Assembly: GCA_001898545.1 (NCBI GenBank)
Contig: MKUB01000173.1
Location: 19,524 to 61,620, forward strand
From: Sphingomonadales bacterium 63-6
Lineage (GTDB): Bacteria; Pseudomonadota; Alphaproteobacteria; Sphingomonadales; Sphingomonadaceae
DNA: 42,097 bases
Reading direction: 5' to 3'
The notes under the pieces were generated by a model. It was not told the DNA's origin. It saw only the letters and a list, made by a program, of their open reading frames with translations, and ran no database searches. The translations under genes and the position numbers were made by a program. Positions 31,224 to 39,845 of this stretch are shown piece by piece (position 1 is the first letter of the stretch; the number at the start of each line of letters is the position of its first letter).

Positions 31224-31900
31224 GCGCGCGCGTGAATCTGGCCGATCGCATCCTGTTCGAGGATGCCGAAGCATTGGTGATCGACAAGCCGGGCGGCCTG
31301 CCCCTGGACCGGCCGCGTGCCGGGGGCGAATCGCTGGACGATCATCTGGGCGAGCTGCGACTGGGCTTCCAGCGCGCGCCCGCGGCTGCGCATCGGCTGG
31401 ACATGGATACGTCCGGCTGCCTGCTGCTGGCCCGCAATCCCAAGGCACTGAAGCGATTCTCCCTGGCGTTCGAGGAACGGCGGGTTGAGAAGACCTATCT
31501 CGGCATTCTGGCCGGGGAAGTGGCGGAAGAGGAAGGCACAGTGGAACTGTCCCTCTCCAAGATCAGCAGTGCGGCCGATGGCTGGCGCATGATTCCCGCA
31601 CGCAAGGGAAAGCCTGCCATCACGCATTGGCGGCGAATCGCCGTGCAGAACGGTGTGACGCTGGTGGAGTTCAAACCCGTGACCGGGCGCACGCACCAGA
31701 TTCGCGTCCATGCGGCATCGGGCATCGGCTTCCCGCTGGTGGGCGATCCCGTTTACGGCAAACGCGATTCGCGCGTGAAGCGGACCATGCTGCACGCCTC
31801 TGCCTTGATGCTGGCGCGGGAAGGGAAGGAACCCATCTCCGCCAATGCACCGATGCCCGCCGATTTTGCCGTGTTCGGCTTTACCGGCGGCGATGACTGA
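31220..31900 (+). CDS. RluA family pseudouridine synthase
   Basis: VIDKPGGLPL; AAHRLDMDTSGCLLLAR; VTGRTHQIRVHAASGIGFPLVGDPVYG. Confidence 0.92.
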   Translation: MSARVNLADRILFEDAEALVIDKPGGLPLDRPRAGGESLDDHLGELRLGFQRAPAAAHRLDMDTSGCLLLARNPKALKRFSLAFEERRVEKTYLGILAGEVAEEEGTVELSLSKISSAADGWRMIPARKGKPAITHWRRIAVQNGVTLVEFKPVTGRTHQIRVHAASGIGFPLVGDPVYGKRDSRVKRTMLHASALMLAREGKEPISANAPMPADFAVFGFTGGDD

Positions 31901-32303
31901 GGACGATCTGGTCCACCGGGCCTTGGCGCTGGCGGAGGAAAGCTTCATCGCCGCATCCGGCCCCGGCGGGCAGAACGTCAACAAGGTGGCCACTGCCGTC
32001 CAGCTGCGAGTGAATGTCTTCGCGCTGCGTCTTACTCCGCCGGTATTCCACCGTTTGAAGGATCTGGCGGGCAGCCGGATGAACGCGAAGGGCGAGATCG
32101 TGATCGCGGCGCGCAATCATCGCACACAGGAAATGAACCGCGCCGATGCCCGCGCGCGACTCACCCAGCTGCTGGAAGAGGCCCAGCGCGAGCCCAAGAA
32201 ACGCGCCAAGAGCCGCCTGAATCGCATCGGCAAGGAGGCGCGCCTGCAATCCAAGAAGAAGCGCGGCAGCGTAAAGGCCGGGCGCGGCAAGGTGGAGTGG
32301 TAG
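31893..32303 (+). CDS. arfB: Alternative ribosome-rescue peptidyl-tRNA hydrolase ArfB
   Basis: SGPGGQNVNKVATAVQLR GGQ motif and a basic C-terminal tail KKRAKSRLNRIGKEARLQSKKKRGSVKAGRGK. Confidence 0.92.
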   Translation: MTEDDLVHRALALAEESFIAASGPGGQNVNKVATAVQLRVNVFALRLTPPVFHRLKDLAGSRMNAKGEIVIAARNHRTQEMNRADARARLTQLLEEAQREPKKRAKSRLNRIGKEARLQSKKKRGSVKAGRGKVEW

Positions 32304-32361
32304 AATGGCACCGCCGCGCTTGACTTTCGGCCACTTCTGACGCAATGGCCGCCCCCTGTAG

Positions 32362-32391
32362 GCGGTGCCACGCGCACCGCTTTGTTGTTTT
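32362..32391 (+). terminator. Rho-independent terminator between arfB and rpmG
   Basis: GCGGTGC-cacgc-GCACCGC followed by TTTGTTGTTTT. Confidence 0.65.
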
Positions 32392-32429
32392 GGCCCGCTG
32401 TGGCCATCAGAGAGATTTAGGATAGAGCC

Positions 32430-32597
32430 ATGGCGAAGCCCGCAACCGTCAAGATCCGGCTGGTCTCCACCGCCGACACCGGTTTCTTCTATGTGACCAA
32501 GAAGAATCCCCGCAACACGACCGAAAAGTTTAGCTTCCGCAAGTACGATCCGGTTGCTCGCAAGCATGTCGAGTTCAAGGAAGCCAAGATCAAGTAA
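32430..32597 (+). CDS. rpmG: 50S ribosomal protein L33 (not in supplied ORF track)
   Basis: 55 aa [55 protein letters not shown]. Confidence 0.97.
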   Translation: MAKPATVKIRLVSTADTGFFYVTKKNPRNTTEKFSFRKYDPVARKHVEFKEAKIK

Positions 32598-32660
32598 GCT
32601 GGATTCCGGCTTGCTCCGGAATTCACGCACAGTTCAAGCCTTCGTGCTAACAGGCCGGGC

Positions 32661-33326
32661 ATGAACATGATCTCTGCATTTTCGAAGAGCGCCATCCGCC
32701 CGGTTATTGCCGGTGCGCTGGCGCTCGCCGTGCCTGCGCTGGCACTGGCCCCCGCCCTTCCCGCAGCCGCCGCTACCGATGCACGGCTCGATCAGGCAGT
32801 GGGCGCTTTGCGCGCGATCTCTACGCTCAAGGCCAACTTCACCCAGACGGACCGTAACGGCCAGCGGGTGCAGGGCGTGCTTTCGCTCAAGCAGCCGGGC
32901 AAGATTCGCTTCGAATATGAAAAGGGCGTCAACCTGCTGATCGTCGGCAATGGCAGTTCGCTGACCATGATCGACTATGATGTGGCGCAGGTGCAGCGCT
33001 GGCCGATCAAGAATTCGCCGCTCGGCGCCCTGCTCGATCCCAAGCGGGACGTGGCCAAGTTCGGCAAGGTGCAGCCCACCTCCAGCCCCGATGTGATCAG
33101 CATCGAGGTGAAGGACCCGGGCAAGCCCGAATATGGTGTTATCACGCTGATCTTCGTGAAAAAGCCGGGCGCGCCCGGTGGGCTTGAACTGGTCAGCTGG
33201 GTAGCCCTCGATTCGCAGAATCAACGCACCACGGTGCGGCTGTCCGATCAGCGTTACGGAGTCGCGATTCCCGACTCGACGTTCAAGTGGCGTGATCCTC
33301 GCGTAACGACTCGTCGCCCCGGCTAA
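32661..33326 (+). CDS. Outer membrane lipoprotein carrier protein LolA family
   Basis: Signal peptide; ISTLKANFTQTDRNGQRVQGVLSLKQPGKIRFEYEKGVNLLIVGNGSSLTMIDYDVAQVQRWPI. Confidence 0.9.
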   Translation: MNMISAFSKSAIRPVIAGALALAVPALALAPALPAAAATDARLDQAVGALRAISTLKANFTQTDRNGQRVQGVLSLKQPGKIRFEYEKGVNLLIVGNGSSLTMIDYDVAQVQRWPIKNSPLGALLDPKRDVAKFGKVQPTSSPDVISIEVKDPGKPEYGVITLIFVKKPGAPGGLELVSWVALDSQNQRTTVRLSDQRYGVAIPDSTFKWRDPRVTTRRPG

Positions 33327-33344
33327 ACGGCTCGGCAACAAGCC

Positions 33345-33545
33345 GAAACCTGCCTGCGATGAACTGCCCGAACCTGTTCAGGAGGGAGCAAGCTGGGGTC
33401 GCCTAAAACAGTCTCACAAGGCGGCGCGAGGAGGGTTTCCCCCCTGTTGCCCTGACCTCCGCCAAGCAAGCCGCCTTGCAGCGTGACGAACGCTCAAACG
33501 GAACCCTCGTCCCAATGCCCCCGGGACGAGGGTTCTTTTTGTTTG
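33345..33545 (+). ncRNA. Candidate structured intergenic RNA between lolA and the exonuclease III gene (family not assigned)
   Basis: About 300 nt non-coding gap with CAAGGCGGC(33417-33425)/GCCGCCTTG(33470-33478) and a 13-bp perfect stem terminator at 33501-33543. Confidence 0.35.
33501..33543 (+). terminator. Strong rho-independent terminator
   Basis: GAACCCTCGTCCC-AATGCCCCC-GGGACGAGGGTTC followed by TTTTTGTTTG. Confidence 0.92.
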
Positions 33546-33625
33546 TGCTTCCCGGCAGTGCCTAGGGCCTGTTGCAGCACCCTCGCCCTTGCCGCCCCGT
33601 GCCATCCCCCCTATCTCCCCCGGCC

Positions 33626-34420
33626 ATGGTCAAGATAGCTTCCTGGAACATCAATTCGGTGCGCCTGCGCATGCCGATCGTCGAACGCTTCCTGCAGGAG
33701 GAGGCGCCCGATGTGCTGTGCCTGCAGGAGATCAAGACGATCGAGGAAAGCTTCCCGCACAAGGCATTCGAAGAGCTGGGCTATACCTATCGCGCGATCC
33801 ACGGGCAGAAGGGCTATCACGGCGTCGCGACGGTCAGCCGCATTCCCTTGCGTGAATTTTCGCGGCATGACTGGCAGGACAATGGCGAGGCGCGCCATGT
33901 GGGCGTGGAACTGCTCGGGCCGGGCCAGGGCATGATTCTTGAGAACGTCTATATTCCCGCTGGCGGGGACGAGCCGGACCGCACGATCAATCCCAAGTTC
34001 GGGCAGAAACTCGATTTCTTCGAGCGGATGACCCGCTGGGCCGATAAAGTGGACAGACCCACTCTGATTGTGGGCGATTTCAACGTTGCCCCGCTGGAAT
34101 GCGATGTGTGGAATCACAAGCAATTGCTCAAGGTGGTCAGCCACACCCCCATCGAGGTCGAAACCCTGCAACGCTTCAAGGATGCGCATGGCTGGGTGGA
34201 TATCGGGCGGGAGCTGATCAAGGCGCCCGAACGCTATTACAGCTGGTGGAGCTATCGCTCGCCGGATTGGAAGGCCAATGATCGCGGCCGTCGGCTGGAC
34301 CATATGTGGGCCTCGCCCGACCTCGCAGCGCAGGCCACCGCCCATTCGGTGCGCGAGGATGCGCGCGACTGGGAAAAGCCGAGCGACCATGTGCCGCTGA
34401 TCACGGAGTTCTCGCTCTGA
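33626..34420 (+). CDS. xthA: Exodeoxyribonuclease III
   Basis: MVKIASWNINSVRLRMPIVERFLQEEAPDVLCLQEIKT; IVGDFNVAPLECDVWN; YSWWSYR; RRLDHMWASP; SDHVPLI. Confidence 0.95.
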   Translation: MVKIASWNINSVRLRMPIVERFLQEEAPDVLCLQEIKTIEESFPHKAFEELGYTYRAIHGQKGYHGVATVSRIPLREFSRHDWQDNGEARHVGVELLGPGQGMILENVYIPAGGDEPDRTINPKFGQKLDFFERMTRWADKVDRPTLIVGDFNVAPLECDVWNHKQLLKVVSHTPIEVETLQRFKDAHGWVDIGRELIKAPERYYSWWSYRSPDWKANDRGRRLDHMWASPDLAAQATAHSVREDARDWEKPSDHVPLITEFSL

Positions 34421-35481
34421 CACAACCCTCGCCCTCGCGCCGGGCCGCGCAGGCAGTGGATGCCCTGCGCCACGGCTGGCCGCTGGCGATGGAGGGCGGT
34501 CCCCTGCTGCTGCCCGTGGAAACCGCCATTGCGCCAGAGGCATCCTCGCGCCTGATGCTGATTTCCGCGGCCCGCGCCGCCACGCTGAAGCTGGCGAACC
34601 AGCGCGAGGCGGCAGAGCCCCATGCGCCGGTCCTGATGCGCGGTGCCGAGCCTTTCGGTCTAGCCGCCGCCCTGCCCATTGCAGACCCTTCGCTGGACCT
34701 TTCAGCGCCGCTCAAGGGCCCCTTCCTGGCCGAGCATCTCGGCTGGCGGGAAGCCGCCGCCGCCGCGCTGGAACTGGCGCGGATCGCAGGCATTCTTCCC
34801 GCTTTTCTGGTGGATCCGGAAAATGCCGGGGAGGCCCAGCCGGTCACCCCTGCCGATGTGGCCGCTCTGGCCGATGCGCAGCGCCTGTCCATCGCCACGC
34901 GAGCGCGCCTGCCGGTTTCGGCCAGCGAGGATGCGGAGATCGTCGCCTTCCGCAGCGCGGACGATCTGCGTGAGCATGTCGCGCTGGTGATCGGCCAGCA
35001 AAATGCGGACCGCCCGCCGCTGGTGCGGCTTCATTCGGAATGCCTGACCGGGGATATTCTCGGCAGCCTCAAATGCGATTGCGGGCCGCAGCTCGACGCC
35101 GCGCTCCACGCCATGGCGCATGAGGCACAGGCAGGGGGCTGGGGCGTGCTGCTCTATCTGCGGCAGGAAGGGCGCGGGATCGGCCTGGTCAACAAGCTGC
35201 GCGCCTATCGGCTGCAGGACCAGGGCTTCGATACGCTGGAGGCGAATCGCCGACTGGGCTTCCCCGAGGAAGCCCGCGATTTTGCGACGGCGGCGCGGAT
35301 GCTGGACCTGCTGGGTGTGCCTAGTGTGCGGCTGATGACGAACAACCCAGAGAAGGTGGCTGCGCTTTCAGCAGCGGGGGTCCATGTGATCGAACGCGTG
35401 CCCCACCAATTGCCCGCCAATCCGCATAACCAACGCTATCTCGACACCAAGCGCGACGGCGCGGGGCATTTGCTGGTTTAG
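34417..35481 (+). CDS. ribA: GTP cyclohydrolase II with N-terminal degenerate DHBP-synthase-like domain (start codon uncertain; ATG candidates 34306 and 34489, GTG 34456)
   Basis: RLHSECLTGDILGSLKCDCGPQLDAAL; LRQEGRGIGLVNKLRAYRLQDQGFDTLEANRRLGFPEEARDF; LMTNNPEKVAAL. Confidence 0.9.
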   Translation: MTQPSPSRRAAQAVDALRHGWPLAMEGGPLLLPVETAIAPEASSRLMLISAARAATLKLANQREAAEPHAPVLMRGAEPFGLAAALPIADPSLDLSAPLKGPFLAEHLGWREAAAAALELARIAGILPAFLVDPENAGEAQPVTPADVAALADAQRLSIATRARLPVSASEDAEIVAFRSADDLREHVALVIGQQNADRPPLVRLHSECLTGDILGSLKCDCGPQLDAALHAMAHEAQAGGWGVLLYLRQEGRGIGLVNKLRAYRLQDQGFDTLEANRRLGFPEEARDFATAARMLDLLGVPSVRLMTNNPEKVAALSAAGVHVIERVPHQLPANPHNQRYLDTKRDGAGHLLV

Positions 35482-35491
35482 GCGCGCCTTG

Positions 35492-35578
35492 GTCACCCCG
35501 GACTTGTTCCGGGGTCCAGCTTGTCGGTCGGCTGAAGGAAAAGAGAAAGCGGGATCCCGGAACAAGTCCGGGGTGACT
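35492..35578. repeat. Intergenic palindromic repeat (GTCACCCCGGACTTGTTCCGGG...CCCGGAACAAGTCCGGGGTGAC)
   Basis: Near-perfect inverted arms at the convergent intergenic gap. Confidence 0.88.
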
Positions 35579-35592
35579 GCTGTGGAGATGAA

Positions 35593-36546
35593 TCACCGCC
35601 GCTCGTAGCGCGTCAGCCCCTGCCCGAGCTTGTTCTGCCCAATATTGAGTCGCTGTCCGGTCCAGTCCGCCACGAAAACGGTCGGCTGGGCGCGCGGGGC
35701 GAGGCGGGCGTCGTTGCCCGAGATTTCCAGCCCGTCCGACGTATGGCGCAGATCTTCCGCGCCTACCGCGATCAGGGCGGAGCGGTTTTCCTTGCTGGTA
35801 CCCTGGACGAACCAATTATTGGTAATCTGGCCGGTGGCGCCGGCTGGCAGGTCGATCATGTAATTGGTTTCCCGCCCGCCCGTATCGTCGAAACTGCACG
35901 AGGCGATCTGCACCTGTGCCGCGCGCGATTTCACGTAATGGCCGCCGCGCCCCTGTTCGAAACGGCTCCGGGTGACGCGCAACTGGCCGTAATCGCCGAT
36001 ATAGATCGAATGGGCGCACCCGCCCGCGCCTTCGCAGGTGCCAAGGCGGGTGAAGGTGGACTTGTCGATCATGATCCGCCCGTTCTGCGCCTCGCCCGTC
36101 AGGATGCCCTGCTGGCTGTCGCGGAACCAGCTCTGCGCAATGGTGAGGTTGCCCTGTTCCAGACGGATGCCCGCGCCATTGCCATCGGGCACACGCAGGT
36201 TCTGGAAGACGAGGCCGGTGACGGTGGCGTTCTTGCCGCGCAGGACCAGGGCGGCCTTGCCTTCGCAGGTCACCCCGTCGAGTACCGCTTTGCCGGGTTC
36301 CGCCGCCAGATAAGTGATGCTGCCCGCTGTCTGCACCGCGCAATCGGCGTGGAGACCGGGCGCGATTGAGATCGACCCCTTGCCCCCGCCGATGGCATCG
36401 ACTGCCTGTTGCAGGCTGCCATAGGTCTTCCCGGTTTCCACCACCGTATAAGGTGCGCTGCGGGACTGGGCGAAAAGGGCTGTGCCCGACGCGGCGGCAA
36501 GCGCGGCGGCGCCGATGGCGAGCGGGATGCGGATGCGGTTCTCCAT
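35593..36546 (-). CDS. Secreted right-handed parallel beta-helix repeat protein
   Basis: Signal region AAALAAASGTALFAQS; GKTYGSLQQAVDAIGGGKGSISIAPGLHADC and repeated short beta-helix-like runs (GKNATVTGLVFQNLRV, QGNLTIAQSWFRDSQQGILTGEAQNGRIMIDKSTF). Confidence 0.8.
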   Translation of the reverse strand: MENRIRIPLAIGAAALAAASGTALFAQSRSAPYTVVETGKTYGSLQQAVDAIGGGKGSISIAPGLHADCAVQTAGSITYLAAEPGKAVLDGVTCEGKAALVLRGKNATVTGLVFQNLRVPDGNGAGIRLEQGNLTIAQSWFRDSQQGILTGEAQNGRIMIDKSTFTRLGTCEGAGGCAHSIYIGDYGQLRVTRSRFEQGRGGHYVKSRAAQVQIASCSFDDTGGRETNYMIDLPAGATGQITNNWFVQGTSKENRSALIAVGAEDLRHTSDGLEISGNDARLAPRAQPTVFVADWTGQRLNIGQNKLGQGLTRYERR

Positions 36547-36592
36547 GGCGCTCGCTCTAGCAGAACGCGGTTAAAGAGCCGCTAACCGCGTT

Positions 36593-36919
36593 TCAGCGTT
36601 GGCCCTTGGGCCGCTGGCGTGTACCTTCACCTCCGCCCTTCGGCGCATCGTCATCTTCCTTGCCGGACCGCCATTTCCACCCGCCCCGCGTCCGCTTGCG
36701 CGCGATCATCATCAGGACCACCGTGGCGCCAAGGACCACGGTAGTGGATGTGATGATGGCCGCCGAATCCCCGGTGCCGATGGCGAGCATGGCGCCCAGT
36801 ATCACCAGCGTATAGGCGGCCATCAGTACCCAGCCCTGCCAGGCAATGGGCATGCCCGCGCCGTAGCCATATTTCTTCGGCGCAAACCAGTCGCCAGGTT
36901 CAAGGAACTTGTGCAGCAT
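36593..36919 (-). CDS. Hypothetical small membrane protein
   Basis: GWVLMAAYTLVILGAMLAIGTGDSAAIITSTTVVLGATVVLMMIARKRTRGGWKWR; three-gene array with the RHH and SPFH genes. Confidence 0.65.
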   Translation of the reverse strand: MLHKFLEPGDWFAPKKYGYGAGMPIAWQGWVLMAAYTLVILGAMLAIGTGDSAAIITSTTVVLGATVVLMMIARKRTRGGWKWRSGKEDDDAPKGGGEGTRQRPKGQR

Positions 36920-36923
36920 CCGA

Positions 36924-37139
36924 TCACTCCGTCTGTTGTGTTATGTCCTTGGGCGGGCGGCCCCGGCGTGGTGGCTCGCCTGTCGCGACCTTCACTCCGC
37001 GCCGGGCCAGCGCCTCGCGCAGCAGCACTTCGACCTCGGCGTTGACTGAACGCAGATCCTGCGCGGCCAAGCGCTCGATCGCGGCATGAAGCGCCGGATC
37101 GAGCCGCAGGGGGAATGCTTTTTTCGCGGGGCCGGCCAT
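36924..37139 (-). CDS. Ribbon-helix-helix (Arc-like) small DNA-binding protein
   Basis: KKAFPLRLDPALHAAIERLAAQDLRSVNAEVEVLLREALARRG. Confidence 0.8.
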   Translation of the reverse strand: MAGPAKKAFPLRLDPALHAAIERLAAQDLRSVNAEVEVLLREALARRGVKVATGEPPRRGRPPKDITQQTE

Positions 37140-37146
37140 GGTTCGG

Positions 37147-38046
37147 TTACTGGTAGAGCGTACCCGTATTGACCACCGGCTGCGCTTCCCGGTCCCCGCA
37201 CAGCACCACCATCAGGTTGGAGACCATGGCTGCCTTGCGCTCGTCATCCAGGTCGACGATGCCATCCTCGGCCAGCTTCACCAGTGCATCTTCCACCATG
37301 CCCACCGCACCCATCACCAGCTTGGTGCGCGCGGCGATCACAGCCTCGGCCTGTTGGCGGCGTAGCATCGCCCCGGCGATTTCGGGCGCATAGGCGAGGT
37401 GGGTGAGGCCTGCCTCGTCCACGATGATGCCTGCCACCTTCAGTCGGTCATTGAGCTCGGCCTGCAATTCGGAACTGATCACATCCGCACTGCCGCGCAG
37501 GGTCGTCTTGTCGTCATCGCTCATATCGTCATAGGGGTGGCGCGCGCCCACGGTGCGCAGCCCGGCCTCGATCTGGATGTTCACGAATTCGCGATAATCG
37601 TCCACGTCGAAGCTGGCCTGCGCCGTATCCTGCACGCGCCACACCACGTTGCAGGCCACTTCGATGGGGTTGCCCCGCAGATCGTTGATCTTCACCCGTT
37701 CCGAATGGACGTTATGCGCGCGCACATTGAGCTTGCGGCGGCCTTGCCAGAACCACACCCAGCGCAGGCCCTGCGTCCGGTCCGTGCCGCGATAGGCGCC
37801 GAACTGCGTGATGACATAGGCCTGATTGGGCTGCACCATGTAGAAGCCGGCAAGGATCATCGCGAAGAACAGGATGGAAAGCACCAGCGGTACGCCCAGC
37901 ACCGGGTCCGCGCCGCCCTTCAGGGCCGCGATGCACCACCCGCCAATAGCGACGAGCCCCAGCATGATGAGCAACATGATGTAGCCGTTGAAGGTGCTGG
38001 CCGGCATTTCCCGGCTGACCGTCATGCCCCGATTGGAATCCGACAT
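37147..38046 (-). CDS. SPFH/Band 7 domain-containing membrane protein
   Basis: Two N-terminal TM segments then [46 protein letters not shown]...[20 protein letters not shown]; start trimmed to MSDSNRG. Confidence 0.9.
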   Translation of the reverse strand: MSDSNRGMTVSREMPASTFNGYIMLLIMLGLVAIGGWCIAALKGGADPVLGVPLVLSILFFAMILAGFYMVQPNQAYVITQFGAYRGTDRTQGLRWVWFWQGRRKLNVRAHNVHSERVKINDLRGNPIEVACNVVWRVQDTAQASFDVDDYREFVNIQIEAGLRTVGARHPYDDMSDDDKTTLRGSADVISSELQAELNDRLKVAGIIVDEAGLTHLAYAPEIAGAMLRRQQAEAVIAARTKLVMGAVGMVEDALVKLAEDGIVDLDDERKAAMVSNLMVVLCGDREAQPVVNTGTLYQ

Positions 38047-38063
38047 CTGCGAATCTCCCCTGA

Positions 38064-38085
38064 ATGATATAATTATGATATCATA
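38064..38085. promoter_or_regulatory. Candidate RHH operator upstream of the SPFH gene
   Basis: ATGATAT-AATT-ATGATAT direct repeat with 11-bp period, containing the palindrome TATGATATCATA; 18 bp upstream of the SPFH start codon. Confidence 0.45.
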
Positions 38086-38223
38086 TTTTCTTGCCGGAAC
38101 TCCGTCAAACGGATTCGCCATGGGGAAAATTGCGGTTTGCATCGCAGCGCACCATGGCTAGGCTTGCAGCAGGGGAGCGCGCCTTGCCGCCCCCGGCCAT
38201 TTCCCGATTGGAAGAGAATACTC

Positions 38224-38526
38224 ATGAAGAAGCTTGTACAGATCGCCCTGGCATCGGCCGTCGCCCTGACCCTGTCCGCGTGCGGCAGCTCTGACGATGC
38301 CTCCACCGATGCCATGGCCGACGATGTTGAAGTGCCCGCGGATGAAGCGATGACCGGGGCTGAAGAGGCCGGCGCATTGCCCGCTGCCGACGCTCAGGCC
38401 ACCGAAGACGCCGCTCCGGCTGACGATGCCACCACTGCCGCGGAAGCCGCCGGCAACGCCGCTGCCGATGCAGTGGCCGATGTGGAGGCCGCCGCTGCCG
38501 AAAGCACCGGCGCGAAGACCAACTGA
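38224..38526 (+). CDS. Small Ala/Asp-rich putative lipoprotein
   Basis: MKKLVQIALASAVALTLSACGSSDD lipobox then low-complexity acidic/Ala tail. Confidence 0.7.
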   Translation: MKKLVQIALASAVALTLSACGSSDDASTDAMADDVEVPADEAMTGAEEAGALPAADAQATEDAAPADDATTAAEAAGNAAADAVADVEAAAAESTGAKTN

Positions 38527-38565
38527 GGCAGGGCCTCCTCCGTGGAGGCACGGCCAGTATGAAAG

Positions 38566-38603
38566 GCGGGCGCGGCCTAAGGGTTCGCGTCCGCTTTTTC
38601 TTT
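38566..38603 (+). terminator. Rho-independent terminator
   Basis: GCGGGCGCG...CGCGTCCGC (one G-U) followed by TTTTTCTTT. Confidence 0.7.
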
Positions 38604-38628
38604 ACCTGAAATGCACTATGATCTCGCC

Positions 38629-38877
38629 ATGCGCCATTCCATCCGCTTTCCAGCCCTGATCTCCGCCCTGCTTGCGTTCACCCCGGCCTTGCTGCTGGCG
38701 GGCTGCGGTCCGAACGACACCGATCCCGGGCCTGGCGGCGTAACCGTGGCGGAAGCGCGCGCGCTGGACGAAGCTGCCGAAATGATCGAGCAGCGCCGCC
38801 TGCCCGATGCCGCGCTGGAAAATGGCACGCAGGCGCCTGACGCCACGCCTTCTCCCAATGGGAATGCGGCGGAGTAA
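38629..38877 (+). CDS. Small putative lipoprotein
   Basis: MRHSIRFPALISALLAFTPALLLAGCGPND lipobox. Confidence 0.65.
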   Translation: MRHSIRFPALISALLAFTPALLLAGCGPNDTDPGPGGVTVAEARALDEAAEMIEQRRLPDAALENGTQAPDATPSPNGNAAE

Positions 38878-38880
38878 ACC

Positions 38881-39738
38881 ATGACTGACGCAAATGAATG
38901 GATCGGCCGCGAAGAGCGCCAGACCGACCGGCTGGACGTGCCCCTGGCGCATCGCTGGCTGGCGACACTGAACCTCACCCCGCGTGAGGATGGATCGATG
39001 CCGCAGGGCATTCACTGGTGTCTCTGTGTGCCCGAAACGCCCACCGCCCGGCTGGGCCCGGACGGCCACCCCGCCTCCGACGGTTCGCCCGGCAGCTTCC
39101 AGCGCCCGGTTCCCGCTGCGCGGCGCATGTGGGCGGGCAGCGATCTGACTTTCCACGCCCCGATCCCGGTCAGCGCCTGGATCGAACGCCTCAGCCGGAT
39201 CGAGACGATCGAGGACAAGCAAGGTGGCAGCGGCAAGCTGACCTTCGTGACGGTCAGCCATGAAACCCGCGCCGACAACGTCCTGGCCGTGACCGAGCGG
39301 CAGACGCTGGTCTATCGCGATGCACCCCCACCGGGTGCGCCGCCAGCCCCTCCGCCGCTGGGCGATACGCGCTTCAATGAAGGCGAATGGGAAGCGGTGG
39401 AGCGTATGATGCCCACCATGCCGCTGCTGTTCCGTTATTCCGCGCTGACCTTCAACACGCACCGCATCCATTACGATGCCGATTATGTGCGCGATGTGGA
39501 GAATTATCGCGGCCCGGTGGTGCATGGCCCGCTTACCGCCACGCTGCTGCTGCGGCTGGCCGCGCGCAAATGCGGAGAGAACCGGCTGGCGCGCTTCGCC
39601 TTTCGCGGCACCAGTCCGGCGATTGTCGATGAAGAACTGGTGCTGGCCCTGCGCGGCCCGCGCGATGCACTGGAACTGGGCGCCTTCGCGGCGGACGGGC
39701 GACAGGTCATGAAGGCTGAGGCTGCCTGTCAGGGGTGA
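38881..39738 (+). CDS. HTD2/MaoC-like (mesaconyl-C4-CoA hydratase family) dehydratase
   Basis: RRMWAGSDLTFHAPIPV; FRYSALTFNTHRIHYDADYVRDVENYRGPVVHGPLTATLLL hot-dog hydratase motif. Confidence 0.85.
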   Translation: MTDANEWIGREERQTDRLDVPLAHRWLATLNLTPREDGSMPQGIHWCLCVPETPTARLGPDGHPASDGSPGSFQRPVPAARRMWAGSDLTFHAPIPVSAWIERLSRIETIEDKQGGSGKLTFVTVSHETRADNVLAVTERQTLVYRDAPPPGAPPAPPPLGDTRFNEGEWEAVERMMPTMPLLFRYSALTFNTHRIHYDADYVRDVENYRGPVVHGPLTATLLLRLAARKCGENRLARFAFRGTSPAIVDEELVLALRGPRDALELGAFAADGRQVMKAEAACQG

Positions 39739-39760
39739 GCTCGGCAGGTAAGCCAACCTT

Positions 39761-39829
39761 CGTCATTCCCGCGTAGGCGGAATCCAGTTCCACGGTTGCT
39801 GCTGGATTCCCGCCTACGCGGGAATGACG
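39761..39829. repeat. Intergenic palindromic repeat (CGTCATTCCCGCGTAGGCGG...CCGCCTACGCGGGAATGACG)
   Basis: Inverted arms between convergent genes; same family as 5231-5300. Confidence 0.9.
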
Positions 39830-39845
39830 AAATTAGAGAAGCTGC

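Noticed and set aside
33345-33425. Possible SRP RNA (CCGAACCTGTTCAGGAGGGAGCAAGC resembles the domain IV region)
   Set aside because: The core GGTCAGGTCCGGAAGGAAGCAGCC is not matched closely enough (GTTCAGGAGGGAGCAAGC); kept only as an unassigned ncRNA candidate.
38224-38526. Ala/Asp-rich low-complexity protein as a possible artefact or novel repeat protein
   Set aside because: Has a convincing lipobox signal peptide and a downstream terminator; small acidic lipoproteins like this are common and no regular repeat period was seen.
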